DNA from: Paraspadella gotoi
Lineage: Eukaryota; Chaetognatha
Direction of reading: 5' to 3'
Length of the DNA stretch: 64,000 nt
NCBI GenBank assembly: GCA_051294375.1
Contig: CM119267.1
Location: forward strand, 491,523-555,522
Notes under the pieces: model-generated
Databases searched by the model: none
What the model saw: only the letters and a program-made list of their open reading frames with translations
Told to the model about the DNA's origin: nothing
Position numbers and translations under genes: made by a program
Shown here: piece after piece, positions 10,615-21,596 of the stretch
Position numbering within the stretch: position 1 is the stretch's first letter
Layout of the letters: each line of letters starts with the position of its first letter

Positions 10615-12189
10615 ATGGGAAAACCGGACTTTGCTCCTCGCGGCGGCGGATTTCGTGGAGGATTTCGCGGAGGCGATCGCGGCGGGAGAGGCGGTTTCCG
10701 CGGCGGGAGAGGCGGCGATCGTGGCGGCAGAGGCGGCGGCCGGGGTTTCGGCGGCGGCAGAGGAGGCGGCCGAGGTTTCGGCGGCGGCCGCGGAGGTCGC
10801 GGCGGCCGAGGCGGAATGAGGGGAGGCAGGTCAGTGGTGATCGAACCTCATCGACACGAGGGTGTCTTCATCGCGAGAGGAAAAGAGGATGCGCTCGTCA
10901 CTAAGAATCTCGTCCCCGGCGTAAAGGTGAGGATTGTTTGTTTATTCAATTAATGTTTATTCTAACTAACGGTTATCATTTTGTTGAGATTATAAGAAAA
11001 TTTTTTTTTTTTACCCACGAAAATATTTTGGTCGGTAATTTTTCTTTTTCTTTTAAAATGAAAAAAAAAAAGGTTAAATTTTGCCTTATCTAGGAGTAGG
11101 TATATTTAGTATTTAATTCAGTTTTCCTCTTCATCCCCTTCCCCTCCTTACTCTCCACCTCAAAAAGGTCTACGGGGAAAAGACCGTCGACGTGGACGCT
11201 CCCGAGCCCGGCGCCCCGAAGATCGAGTACCGCGCCTGGAACCCCTTCCGCTCCAAGTTGGCGGCGGGCATCCTCGGCGGCATCGACAAGATCTGGATGC
11301 CACCCGGCAGCAAGGTGCTCTACCTCGGCGCCGCCTCCGGCACGACCGTCTCTCACGTCTCAGACGTGGTGGGCCCCGAGGGCCTCGTCTACGCCGTGGA
11401 ATTCTCTCATCGATCCGGACGCGACCTCATCAACGTCGCCAAGAAGAGAACCAACGTGATCCCCATCATCGAAGACGCCAGGCATCCTCACAAATACCGC
11501 ATGCTCGTTGGGATGGTCGACACCATCTTCGCCGACGTAGCTCAACCAGATCAGGTTTCGTTTTCCTATCATGATAAGGAAAATATATATTTTATTTATA
11601 TATTTATAAAAAATATATTTATAAAAATATATATTTATATACAATTAAACGTATAACTGTCGGACCCTAGTAATTTAATGCTGATGCGGAATCAGTACTT
11701 TATACAATTGAAACAGTTGATTAAATCATTTCACTTCATTTATAAAAAATCCAAGTCCTCTAGCAGTTGACAGTGTTGATTGAAAGGTTGCAGGGTCCTG
11801 CTCCGTTATTATCTTGTAAAAGGGATGGGGCCCTTAACTGAACCTCGCCTGTCTCTAGTCGGGAGGCAAAGATAGCTTATTGAATAGAAAATTTTTATAT
11901 TGATTTTCACCGATTTCGTAAGAAATAAATAATGATAAATATCCCTTCTCTCTAGGCCCGCATCGTGGCCATCAACGCCCATCATTTCCTCAAGACGGAA
12001 GGCCACTTCGTCATCTCGATAAAGGCGAGTTGCATCGACTCCACCGCGACGCCCGAAGCCGTCTTCGCCGGCGAAGTCAAAAAGCTAATCTCGGAAAAGC
12101 TCAAGCCGCAGGAGCAGTTGACTCTGGAGCCGTACGAGCGGGATCACGCCCTTGTGGTCGGGATCTATCGACCCCCGCCTAAGAAATGA
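10615..12189 (+). CDS. FBL: Fibrillarin, box C/D snoRNP 2'-O-methyltransferase
   Basis: Exons 10615-10926, 11168-11554 and 11956-12189 give 310 residues, all junctions in phase 0. Fibrillarin is the SAM-dependent methyltransferase of box C/D snoRNPs and methylates rRNA in the nucleolus. Seen: an N-terminal Gly/Arg-rich (GAR) domain of about 65 residues, then [20 protein letters not shown], the SAM-binding [40 protein letters not shown] and [11 protein letters not shown] (catalytic Lys). AATAAA at 12513-12518 is a possible poly(A) signal. Intron 2 is largely filled by a dispersed repeat. Confidence 0.97.
11690..11950 (-). repeat. Intron repeat family B, copy in fibrillarin intron 2
   Basis: Contains TATACAATTGAAACA, ATTATCTTGTAAAAGGGATG, AAAGATAGCTTATTGAATAG and TTTATATTGATTTTCACC. 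These are shared, in the same order, with the RPL32 intron 2 copy and, reversed, with the DUF547, ISOC, POMT2 and GGPS1 copies. Confidence 0.6.
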
Positions 12190-12217
12190 GAGGAGTTATT
12201 TGCATGCAAGAGTGAAT

Positions 12218-12249
<32 letters not shown>

Positions 12250-12634
12250 AGACGTGTCATTGGTTCCTGTTTTGTTAAACTGTGCCTTTTGTATCGTAAA
12301 AAAAAACTGAAAAGCTTCCCATAAACCGGGATCTGTGTCGCAGCTTAGCTATATGACTTTGACGTGGGAGAAGAGAAAAGGGGAGAGGGAGGTGGCCGAT
12401 GTGCAGTTGGCGCAGAAAATGTGTTTCTCTGTTCAACAATCATTATTTGATTACGATCGTTAATCATTTGTTATTCGTTTTTTCCAGGTATTGTCGATTG
12501 CTTACAATGTAAAATAAAACAGTTCGCGTGCTAAGATTTTTCAATTTATTATATGAAATATGTATGTGTTAAAGAAAAGAATTAGAGGAGGTAACATGAC
12601 AATATTATGAGGATGTTTGAAAGAAAAACGAAAT
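12190..12634. other. Intergenic region after fibrillarin
   Basis: Contains an imperfect (AG)n microsatellite at 12218-12250 and the fibrillarin 3' end. No gene is seen. Confidence 0.5.
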
Positions 12635-14983
12635 ATGGCGGCGAAATTCAATTCCATGCTCTTGACTCTCGGTCCTCGCGTTGTTAGACTTCGACTAGAA
12701 ACGCAAAAGGGCGCGACGAGCCTCTCCGCCAAATCTTGGACGCTGTTCAGCGAGTGGCGTCTCGACGGCGAAGCACGGACTTCCCTTCCCGTCGCCGAGG
12801 ACGTCCTCCTCTTGGACGCCCGCTCCGTTCGCGGTCCTCACGGCTTAAATCAAATAACGGCGGCGGTGAAAGTCGGCGTCGCCGCCGTCGTTTTCTTCCG
12901 GTTGAATCTCGATTCGTGCGGCGTCGGCGTCGTTTTCCTCGAACGCCTCGAAGAGAAAGTCGACGTAGGCCGACTCGTCGATGGACCGCGACTTTTGGGC
13001 GGCGAAGGCAGAAGCCTGATTCTCGCTGGAGGCGACACGAAAGGATCGTCGATCGTCGTCGCGGAGGAAGCGGCGTCTGGACCCGAGATCTTCGAAGTTC
13101 GTTCATTGTCCGTCGTGGACGCGTTCGTCGTGGCCAGATTCGCCGCCGAGACGATCGTCGACGTCTTCCGTTTCGATCCAGAGTTGACGAGACTGAATCT
13201 TCCTTCCGCCGGTGCCGCCATTCCTCGAACTTTTCGTCGTAGCCTCGTTGCCATGACGACGAAGTCCGCGTCTCTTCGCGGCGACGTCTTTCGCTCTACC
13301 ATTTTTCTTCTCACTTCGAGAGACAGCGTCTTTCGTTTGCAAGACGGCGTCGTCACGGGCCACTTTTCCTCGGCGTCGTTTGGCGTCGAGGATGCGAGAC
13401 TCTTTCGCTTGCTTTGTTTGAGAGACGACGCCGGCGTGGCGTTGCTGTGTCACGCGCGGGACGCGGGGAGGGCGTGGCTGTTAACGGGAGACGATCTCGC
13501 GAAAAGGGATTGTCCCGAGTTGACCAACGTCTTTGAAGGGGTGGGTATTTTAGGAATATGATTTGACTGTTAGCTGCGTTTCGCGGCTATGTTTATCGAA
13601 ACAATAACTATTAAGGTGTTTTAATTCTAGATCAAACCGCCGTCTTCCTTAATTTTCGCCAAAATCAACCTTGGCCACGGAGACAGTCTCGTTGCTATGA
13701 CGACTCGCGGTGACGGGAGCGAGACTTTGACGTCCGTCGATATCGATGGAATGCGACGCCTTGAAGGCGTGACGGATCTCGGCATTGGAGGGGGACCCTC
13801 TGCCGCTGCTGCCGCCGCCGCCTTAAGAGGTTTCGAAAACGTGGTTCGAGAGAGAATCGCCGCCGTCGACGCGGAGCGGCGAAACCTCGACGACAAGATG
13901 GAGATGATTGGAGGAATTTTGAGACATTTGATTGGTTGCGGGATCGAGGGAAGAAGTGTAGGGAAAATAGGAACAATGCCGCTCGTGATTAACAAGAGAG
14001 AGAAGATGGATGAAGGAGTAGATGAGAAAATGGAAAAGGGAATCGCAGTCTCCAAGCCCGATTCTCAATTTCGTCTCGGCAACTGCGTCGTCGTGGCCTT
14101 TGAAGGCGGCGCCGTCTGCGAATCCGATCGCCTCTTGCTCTTGTCCGATGCCCGATCGTCGGCGCGATGTCGAATCGCGAGGTCGCCTGACGAGAGAGGT
14201 CGTCGACCAGGCGCCCTTTGTATCTTCCTTCAGAATCCTGTCTCCTTAGGATCCAATCTCTCGTTGATTCTCTGCGCTGAATCTCATCATCGCCTTCGCT
14301 CCATATTTTTCACCAAATTCGATTGGTGCTCGTTGCCGACAGCTGCGGAGCTGCTCTCCGGCGGCGCATCGCCGACGACGCAGCGCCTCGTCCGTTTCGC
14401 CGAGAGTCGAGCCAAGATCGAAGCTCCCTTAATCCTGATGTCTTCCCGCGTCGACTTGGCGCACCCTCGCCATCTCCTCGTCCACGAAATGGGCTTTGAA
14501 TACGAGGATGAGGCTTCGCGGTTTCGTCGCGACGTCGACGGCGTCATCGTCGACGCCCCCGTTGAGGCGTCATCATCGCGTCGCGAGATCCGCTTGACCG
14601 TTCGATGCGACTCTCTCTCTCGACTCTGTCTCTTCGTGCATCGCCTCTACTCGGCCACGCCCACCGATTGCCTCGTCGTCTCCGAACGTCTCTACGCGCG
14701 GACGATGCGGCGACGGACGGCGATGGAGGCGTTGGATAAGATGCTCGATCTTTCGCGGAGGATGAGGAAGACCTTTCGGGCGAATCTCGAGTCGTCGCTC
14801 GACGACGACGACGACGACATCTCGACGAAGGATTTGATGACTGCGCTGAAAAACCCATCAAAATCTGTTGTTGTTGTTGTTTCCGGCGAATGTTGGAAAA
14901 GGACGAAGTTGAAAATTTCCTCAAACATTAATGTTTATTTCAACTCTTTACATTCGTTGCTTCTCTCGTTGGAATCTGTTTAA
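12635..14983 (+). CDS. FANCB: FANCB-like Fanconi anaemia core complex protein
   Basis: Exons 12635-13540 and 13631-14983 (752 residues). FANCB forms a catalytic module with FANCL and FAAP100 for FANCD2 ubiquitination. My assignment rests on ordered low-level similarity to vertebrate FANCB: DGPRLLG, a beta-rich STIFLLTSRDSVFRLQDG block, LTGDDL...FEGIKPPSSLIFA leading to SETLTSVDIDG, a helical stretch ALRGFENVVRERIAAVDAER and a C-terminal RLTVRCDSLSRLCLFVHRL segment before a coiled coil. There is no catalytic motif to confirm it, and FAAP100, which has a similar fold, is the alternative. Codon use is strongly CpG-rich. The stop lies in AT-rich sequence and the last ~25 residues look non-conserved, so a further splice near the end is possible. 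Confidence 0.6.
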
Positions 14984-15128
14984 TGTTGTTGTTATTTTAC
15001 AGAGTTTTTGTTCGAAGTTTAAACAAACTTGGAAAGAGGTTTCTTTCTCCTTTTTCTCTCTTCCCCCATTCCCTCTCCCTTTCTCTCTCTTCTCCCCCCC
15101 CCCACTCCCTCTCTCTCTCACCTCAAAA

Positions 15129-18100
15129 ATGGGTCGGCGGAGTTCTGACGAAGAGGATCGACGTCGTCGGCGAAAGAAGCGAAGATCTCGTTCCAACTCT
15201 GAAGACTCGAGCGAATCGTCGGGCGGGAAGTCCAGCGCCTCGAGGAAGAGGGGGAGAAGGAGACGCTCGAGGTCGAGGTCGAGGTGAAGACTCCAGAGGG
15301 TTAATCCAAACATCATTATTCATCAACTTCTCCATTCATTCTTTTCATTATGCATTCATTGTTAGATAACAATTACTGTTTACGATCGGTCGATTCGTAT
15401 TCCTCTATCCTACTTAAGTTTCAAATGTTTATAACTCGTGTAGTACTTCATTGGTTAAGTTTATATGATGTACTATAAGACCTTTAATGTGCAGTGGAGG
15501 TGGTCGAGATAAAAATGGCGGACAAAATGACATGAATAGATTTATTGAAATCAGAAAAACGAATGGAATCGAATTGGCAAAGTGGCATTAATTTTTATAA
15601 GGCGAGAGAGAGAAAAAGAATTCCAAATAAGGTAAAGTTTTTGCGACCGGCGTTTGAACAGAGGGAGCAAATTTTTTCTTAGCTGGGATTGGAATTTTTA
15701 AAGAATTCGACCGGCGATTTTATTTTTAGTCGGATCTGCTTATAATCCACTTTGTCGGTCCGTCGGTCCGCCCCCTCAATCTTGTCGGGCATTAACTTAT
15801 TTCATGTCAGAACATCGAATTATTATAAATTATGTAAAAACAGTCCGTCTGTCTGTCCGTCCGTCCGTTCCACTTTAGCAAAAAACTCGTGATTGGATTG
15901 TTGGATTGGAATGAAATTTTGTGTGTGGGTAGGAAAGTGTGTGATTGAGCTGGATATAAAGTTTCGTTGGAATCGTGTAAGTGGAAATGAGTTTAAATTC
16001 AAAAAGATAGTCATATTTACCTGAAGTATTTTTACTTATATTTACTAATAATTATTATATTTATTAAAAATTGGATTGATAAATTGAATTTAAATTTTGT
16101 GTGTAGGTAGGAAAGTATACAATTAAGCTGGATATAAATTTTTGATGGAATCGTAAGAGTGGAAAAGAGTTTAAATTAGAAAACCAAAAGACACATTTAA
16201 TTGAATTTTTTTTAAATTTCTCATCTCACTGATTGATTGATTGATTGAGTGGATAAAATAATGCCAGTTGATCAAATTACGCCAGTTGAAAAAATTATGC
16301 CAGTTGACCAAATTATGCAAGTTGACCAAATTATGCAAGTCGGTATTGGCGAGGCTACTGGTAATGATTGATAGATCATTTGATTTATAGTTTTTTTCAT
16401 AGATTTGTCTGTTATGTCGTATGATTTGTTATGTTACAATGTGTTATGATCTGTTAAGATCACAAATTCAGAAAAAATTATCGTAGGCAGATCCGACTTT
16501 GTTTGCTCAAACTTGTTTTTTCTTACTAATTATAATAATCAGGATCTCCACTGTGCATTTATAATTTATGTATTATAAATTATGGTGATGAGGGGGGTTT
16601 CCGTCAAAAGGCGAATAAGAACGACGGATCATGACGAGAGTTTATGTCCAACAATGAGTTAAGGGGGGTTAGGGTTAAGGTTGGTTTTAAAAATAAGTAT
16701 TTTTAAGTGGTTTTTCAAAAAACTCCAAAACCCCGGTCGGCGAAAGTAAAACTTTTGCCAATTTGTGCAGTTACGTGATTCAAAATTATGTACTTAGTCA
16801 ATAGTCATTTTAGTTAATACTATACAGACTGATAAGGAATTAGTAAATGCTTTTTGTACATATATTTTATGCCATACAGAACTTCGTTCACGTGATCAGA
16901 AAGTAAATGCGGCATCTTTTGTGTATTAAGTAATAAACCATAAGATGCTTTTCGTGCATATTTTTCACACTTGTGTCTACAATGACCTGATTATCGGGAA
17001 ACGCGTCCATGAAAGAAAGTCACAGCGGCGCAACAGAACTTACCGGTTCTTATTTTTATCCATTTTGTCATTGATTCATTTCTTTGACTTGATTCACTTA
17101 AATCTCATCCCAGTCGACGCGAGGGCGGTAGCCGCAGCGCCAAGCCTCAGCGACGCAGCCGGAGCCGCAGCGGGAGTCGCGAGCGGCGGCGGCGGCGTTC
17201 GACGAGTCGCGATCGAAAGAAGACGCCGCGCGCCTACAGGTCGCGAACGCGGTCGCGGTCGCCGAGGAGGTCGACGAAACGATCGAGACGGTCGCGGTCC
17301 AGGGAAAGGCTCGTCAGGCGCCCCAGGTAGAAATGGATGGATTAAACCGTTTAACACTAACCGTCTCACAGTAACAGTAACCTGGGGGACTATATAATAT
17401 ATATATATATATGTATAACTAAAGAAGAAGAAAATTTGTACTGTCTTTGGACGACAAATTTGTTGTTTGGCTAAAGAGTAAAATTTTTTTCTCTTTTTTA
17501 ATGTTATTATTAGTACTAACGCGCAACGAAAGGATATAAAACTAAGTCGAATTATTTTTTCATTGTATACTTTCTTTCAGTTCGTTGTGTTTGAGATTAG
17601 ACGATAAAAAGTAAATATTGGTTTATTTCCAACAATGTAACGGTAGGATTTTTTCTACCTTACCCTATCCTACCGTTGTTGTAAATAAACCAATATTTAC
17701 TTTTTCTCGTTTAATTTCTTTTATCGTAATATGCAAATGTGACTCGAACTTGATTGTTTTTATTTCCCTCAGCTCTAGCGCCTCTCGTTCCGTCTCCAAA
17801 GAGCGCGTTGAGGCATTCGGCAAACCTCTTCCGCCGAAGCCTAAAGACTCGAGCGACGACGACGAGGAGACTCGACTGGCGAAGGAGCTCGCCAAGAAGA
17901 AGACTCCGGCTGCGGTGTTTGACATCAAGGTCGACGGGGAAGAGTCGCGTCATCGCCAACTCGCTCGTCTCGAGGACGACGGCTTCGCCCCCGCCGCCTT
18001 CAAGAGTTCCCGCGGCGATAAACGACCTAAGCGACGCGGCGAGACCGACGCCGATCCCGTCGTCGTCGTCACCGAGCACGAGGACGCCATCTTCGGCCGG

Positions 18101-18367
18101 AAATCGGCCGACGTCAAACCGGAAACGGCGGAAAAACCCGCGACTTCGGCGACTCCGCTCTCTCGCGCCGAGAAACTCTTCGACGTTAAGTTAGCGGCGG
18201 GTTTGGCCGACGTCGACTTGACCAAACTCGCTGCGCATCCGTCGCTTTACGAGGACCCGGCCATCAAGGACGAGAGATGGAGGAAGAGGTGGAAGGAGAT
18301 GAGGAGGAAGAAGATGAGGGAGATTAGCAAAGGACGTGGGGTGGAGGGGGCGGGGCTCCTCGCCTAA
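15129..18367 (+). CDS. RSRC1: Arginine/serine-rich coiled-coil protein 1 (SRrp53-like)
   Basis: Exons 15129-15283, 17114-17326 and 17773-18367 (320 residues, both junctions phase 2). RSRC1 is a nuclear SR-related factor that influences 3' splice-site choice. Seen: the start MGRRSSDEEDRRRRRKKRRS, matching the vertebrate N-terminus; an RS domain across exons 1-2 (RSRSRSGSRERRRRRSTSRD); a basic/acidic middle; FAPAAFKSSR, corresponding to the family FVQQTFRSSK block; and a C-terminal HPSLYEDPAIKDERWRKRW helix. Intron 1 (1.83 kb) is the longest in the window and is packed with repeats. Intron 2 holds a near-perfect hairpin. An acceptor-like AG at 15001-15002 lies in the 5' leader. Confidence 0.88.
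15488..16560. mobile_element. Foldback-type repeat element in RSRC1 intron 1
   Basis: Nested inverted repeats bracket about 1.07 kb. The outer arms are TGCAGTGGAG (15488) and CTCCACTGTGCA (16545-16556). The inner arms are AGTCGGATCTGC (about 15728) and GCAGATCCGACT (about 16488). Inside lie two diverged direct copies (~125 bp, near 15895 and 16075) sharing TTTTGTGTGTGGGTAGGAAA and GCTGGATATAAA, short GCCAGTTGA tandem units (16263-16340) and a GTCCGTCTGT tract (15841-15870). No transposase frame is seen. Confidence 0.55.
16613..16655 (+). repeat. Dispersed 40-bp motif C, copy 1
   Basis: GACGGATCATGACGAGAGTT followed by TATGTCCAACA. Also found at 30853-30893 (+) and 48243-48283 (-). Confidence 0.7.
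17605..17706. repeat. Near-perfect ~100-bp hairpin in RSRC1 intron 2
   Basis: The left arm AAAAGTAAATATTGGTTTAT continues through TTCCAACAATGTAACGGTAGGA. It is mirrored by TCCTACCGTTGTTGTAAATA and AACCAATATTTACTTTTT. Arms are about 43 bp with a short loop. It could be a small foldback element, or could bring the intron ends together. Confidence 0.85.
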
Positions 18368-18472
18368 AGTTTGAGGGCAAAAAAAAAAACATTCAAATCT
18401 CATTCGTTGTATTACATTTTTTTTTTTGGTTCCGTTTATCCCAATTTTCTGCTTTAGCCACCGAAGATTAAA

Positions 18473-21378
18473 ATGGAATTAAAAATGGCGCCGGAAACGG
18501 AGACAACGACAACAACGACGACAGAGATTCAATCCGCCCCAAAAGAGAAAAGAAAGAGAAACAAACTGTTTATGTCGCAAGTTGCGCAACAGTTGGAGTT
18601 TTACTTCAGCGACACGAATCTGCACAAGGACAGATTCATGAAGGAGGCCGTGTTGTCGTCGTCGTCGGAGCCTCGAGGAAACCCAGTCGCCATAGAGACG
18701 CTTTTGAGCTTTAATAAACTGAAATCTATGGGCGCGACGTCGAAGGTAAGGTCAGAGAGGGTAAAGGGAACGAGCGGATGATTTAAACTTTATTTCATTG
18801 TTTATTTTTAAAGATTATTAAAGGATCATTGAAGAAATCGAAGATCCTTCGGCTCGGCGACGACGGAGACTCGGTACAACGATCGACTCCGATTCAAGAA
18901 CCGAAAAATGTCGACGAACGGACGGTAAAATGCGGCAGAGTTATCATCGCCATCTATTGAGAATGAGCTTAAAAGTCAAATGATAAGTTGGAACACCATT
19001 TCATATTTCTCTTCCTCCCTCCTTTTCTACGTGGAAAACATCCCCTACCTCTTCCTCTCACGATTTCCTTCGTCAAATCTTCTCTAACATTTCTTATTTC
19101 TCCCCCCTGCCTCTTTGTTCCGACCAGGTCTACGTTGAGAACATCCCCTCCTCTTCCTCTCACGATTCCCTTCGTCAAATCTTCTCTCAACATTTCTTAT
19201 TTCTCCCCCCTGCCTCTTTGTTCCGACCAGGTCTACGTTGAGAAACATCCCCTCCTCTTCCTCTCACGATTCCCTTCGTCAAATCTTCTCTCAACATTTC
19301 TTATTTCTCCCCCTGCCTCTTTGTCCGACCAGGTCTACGTTAGAACATCCCTCCTCTTCCTCTCACGATTCCTTCGTCAAATCTTCTCTCAACATTTCTT
19401 ATTTCTCCCCCCTGCCTCTTTGTCCCGACCAGGTCTACGTGAGAACATCCCCTCCTCTTCCTCTCACGATTCCTTCGTCAAATCTTCTCTCAACATTTCT
19501 TATTTCTCCCCCCTGCCTCTTTGTCCGACCAGGTCTACGTTGAGAACATCCCCTCCTCTTCCTCTCACGATTCCCTTCGTCAAATCTTCTCTAACATTTC
19601 TTATTTCTCCCCCCTGCCTCTTTGTCCGGACCAGGTCTACGTTGAGAACATCCCCTCCTCTTCCTCTCACGATTCCCTTCGTCAAATCTTCTCTCGCTTC
19701 GGTTCCGTCGTCTACGTTTCTCTCCCTCGATTCAAACAAACTCGCGACCTCAAGGGATTCGCCTTTGTCGAGTTCGACGACGAGGAAGGCGCCAGGCGCG
19801 CCGCCACCGGCGTCTTTACCGACGCCGGATCCGGCAAACAGAAGCCAGCGCGTCTGCCCGTCATGAACCGGGCCATGGCGGCTTTGGCCCGGGCGAACCG
19901 GGAAGGGGCGGACGCGGCGGAAGATAAGACGGCGGCATGCGCGTCGTCGAAGAGGCGAAGAACTGCGAGCGAGGGAGAAAAGGAGACTGCGGGGGCCGCA
20001 GCAGCAGCAGCGCCGGCGGGAGAGAATGAGGAGGAAGCGGCAGCGTCTGGGCCGAAGGTTAAAAGGCGCCGAAGAAGAGGGCGCTCCATTTCTCTCTCCG
20101 TCGAAAACGAGGCGCCGAAATCCTCAGAAAATTCTGTGGCGGAAAAGGAGGATTCGGCGTCGAAAATCTGCGCCGACGACGCCGAGAAATGTTTGGCGTC
20201 GAAGCTTAAAAAACTTAAGAGGAAAAAAAGCGCCGCGGAATCGGAGACGGAGGCGCCGGCGCCGGTCGCCGCCAAAAAGGCGCGCAAGGATGGGAGAGTC
20301 AAGAAGGAAGGGAGGAAAACGGAGGAAGATGCGAGGAAGGAGAGAAAAGAGGAAGGGAGGAAAACGGAGGATGATGCGAGGGGAAATATAAAAGAGAAGG
20401 AGAAAAAAGAGGAAGGAGGAAAGGCGAGAGAACGCGAGGGAAAAGTGAAATCTGAAGAATTAGAGGAAAGGAAAGAAACGGAAGAAGGAAAGAAAAAACC
20501 TAAAAATCGACGAAAGAAAATTGATAAAAGGAAAAAAGGAAAATCGAAAAAGGAGGCTCCTTCCGCTCATCGGATGAAGGTCATGCCCAAGAAAGAGTGG
20601 GAGGCGTTGAGGAACGAATACTTGACCCTTCAGCGACAAAGGATGTCCGCTCTCAAACAGAACTTGACCAACGCGCGAACCGACGCCGAAGCCGCTTCCA
20701 AAATGGAAGAGGGCGAGGTTGCAGGGGTGGGGAGGGCGCCGCCGCAGCCGCCGCTGCCAACGAAGGACGCCGTCGCGACGGAACAAATCCCCGGCGTCAT
20801 CGTCAAGGTGGAATCGAAGAGCGAGGATCAGACTTTGCCGCCGAGGAGCATCTTGAAGAATTCCTTCGAGAAGGAGACTTTGTCCAAAGGGGACGAAGCC
20901 GAGGGATTCGTCAAGATCGCCTACATGGACATGGAAGAGGGACGAGTCTCCGGTGAGGAGGGATATGAATTTTGAAAATGAATGGACGAATATTTGCTAT
21001 TATTGATGAAATTAGTACAATCAATGTACAACCAATGTCCAACACCAAAATGGTGGGTTAATGCCTACATCGTTGAGATAATAGCATTGCAAGACTCTCT
21101 CATATGTCATCCTAGGTCACATCCGATGCTGCGATCCCGCCTCCGCCTCCCGTATCCTTTCCCTCGGCCTGGCCGGATACCAACTGTCCCTCGTCACCGG
21201 CGCCGACGAAGACGCCTACTGGGAGAAAGTGCGGCTCTGCAGGGCGGCGCGGAAAGCCGGCGGCGGAAAGAAGGGGAGCAGGGCGAAGAACGGAATGAAG
21301 CGATTGGTGGAGCGGGCCAGCGCGGGAAAGCCCAATAAGGCTGCGGGGCCCACGACTCACGTCCGGTTCGACGACTGA
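18473..21378 (+). CDS. LARP7: La-related protein 7 (7SK snRNP)
   Basis: Exons 18473-18745, 18814-18924, 19635-20952 and 21116-21378 (654 residues). LARP7 binds the 3' U-tail and stem of 7SK RNA and controls P-TEFb. Seen: a La motif (QVAQQLEFYFSDTNLHKDRF), an RRM1 starting TVYVENIPSSSSHDSLRQIF with RNP1 GFAFVEFDD, a long Lys/Glu-rich linker, the family signature MPKKEWEALRNEYLTLQRQ, and a C-terminal xRRM (PGVIVKVES ... YWEKVRLCRAARK ... HVRFDD) completed by exon 4. The start is set by ATG 18473, 15 nt after an acceptor-like CTTTAG. Exon 3 is preceded by six near-identical copies of its own 3' splice site and first ~65 nt, so the exact 3' splice site used is uncertain. I chose the last copy because it continues directly into the RRM. 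Confidence 0.93.
19020..19700 (+). repeat. Tandem array of a 3' splice site plus exon-head cassette (LARP7)
   Basis: Six complete ~100-103 bp units and one degenerate 5' unit. Each holds a pyrimidine tract, an acceptor (GACCAG) and the first ~65 nt of LARP7 exon 3 (GTCTACGTTGAGAACATCCC...). Candidate exon starts are 19128, 19231, 19333, 19433, 19533 and 19635. Unit spacings of 103, 102, 100, 100 and 102 bp mean only some alternatives stay in frame. Starting at 19533 would add 34 residues in frame. Confidence 0.92.
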
Positions 21379-21596
21379 TCCTGTGGAGAAGCGGCTTGGC
21401 TCTCGAAAGGCTTGGGCAGCGTTTCTCAATAAGGCTTTGGCCAGTAGTGACTTAGCGTCCTGTTGAATTTGCCACGATTTAGAATGTCATAATTTCTCAA
21501 TTTTATCTCTCCCGAGTTTTGATTCTCATTTAAATCGCGTATTTCCTTTATTCATTCATTTAAATTTGTCCACGAATTCCCTCAAGATGCACAACC

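Noticed and set aside
19500-19739. Open frames on both strands within the LARP7 cassette array
   Set aside because: They arise from repeated exon-head and pyrimidine-tract units, not from a separate gene.
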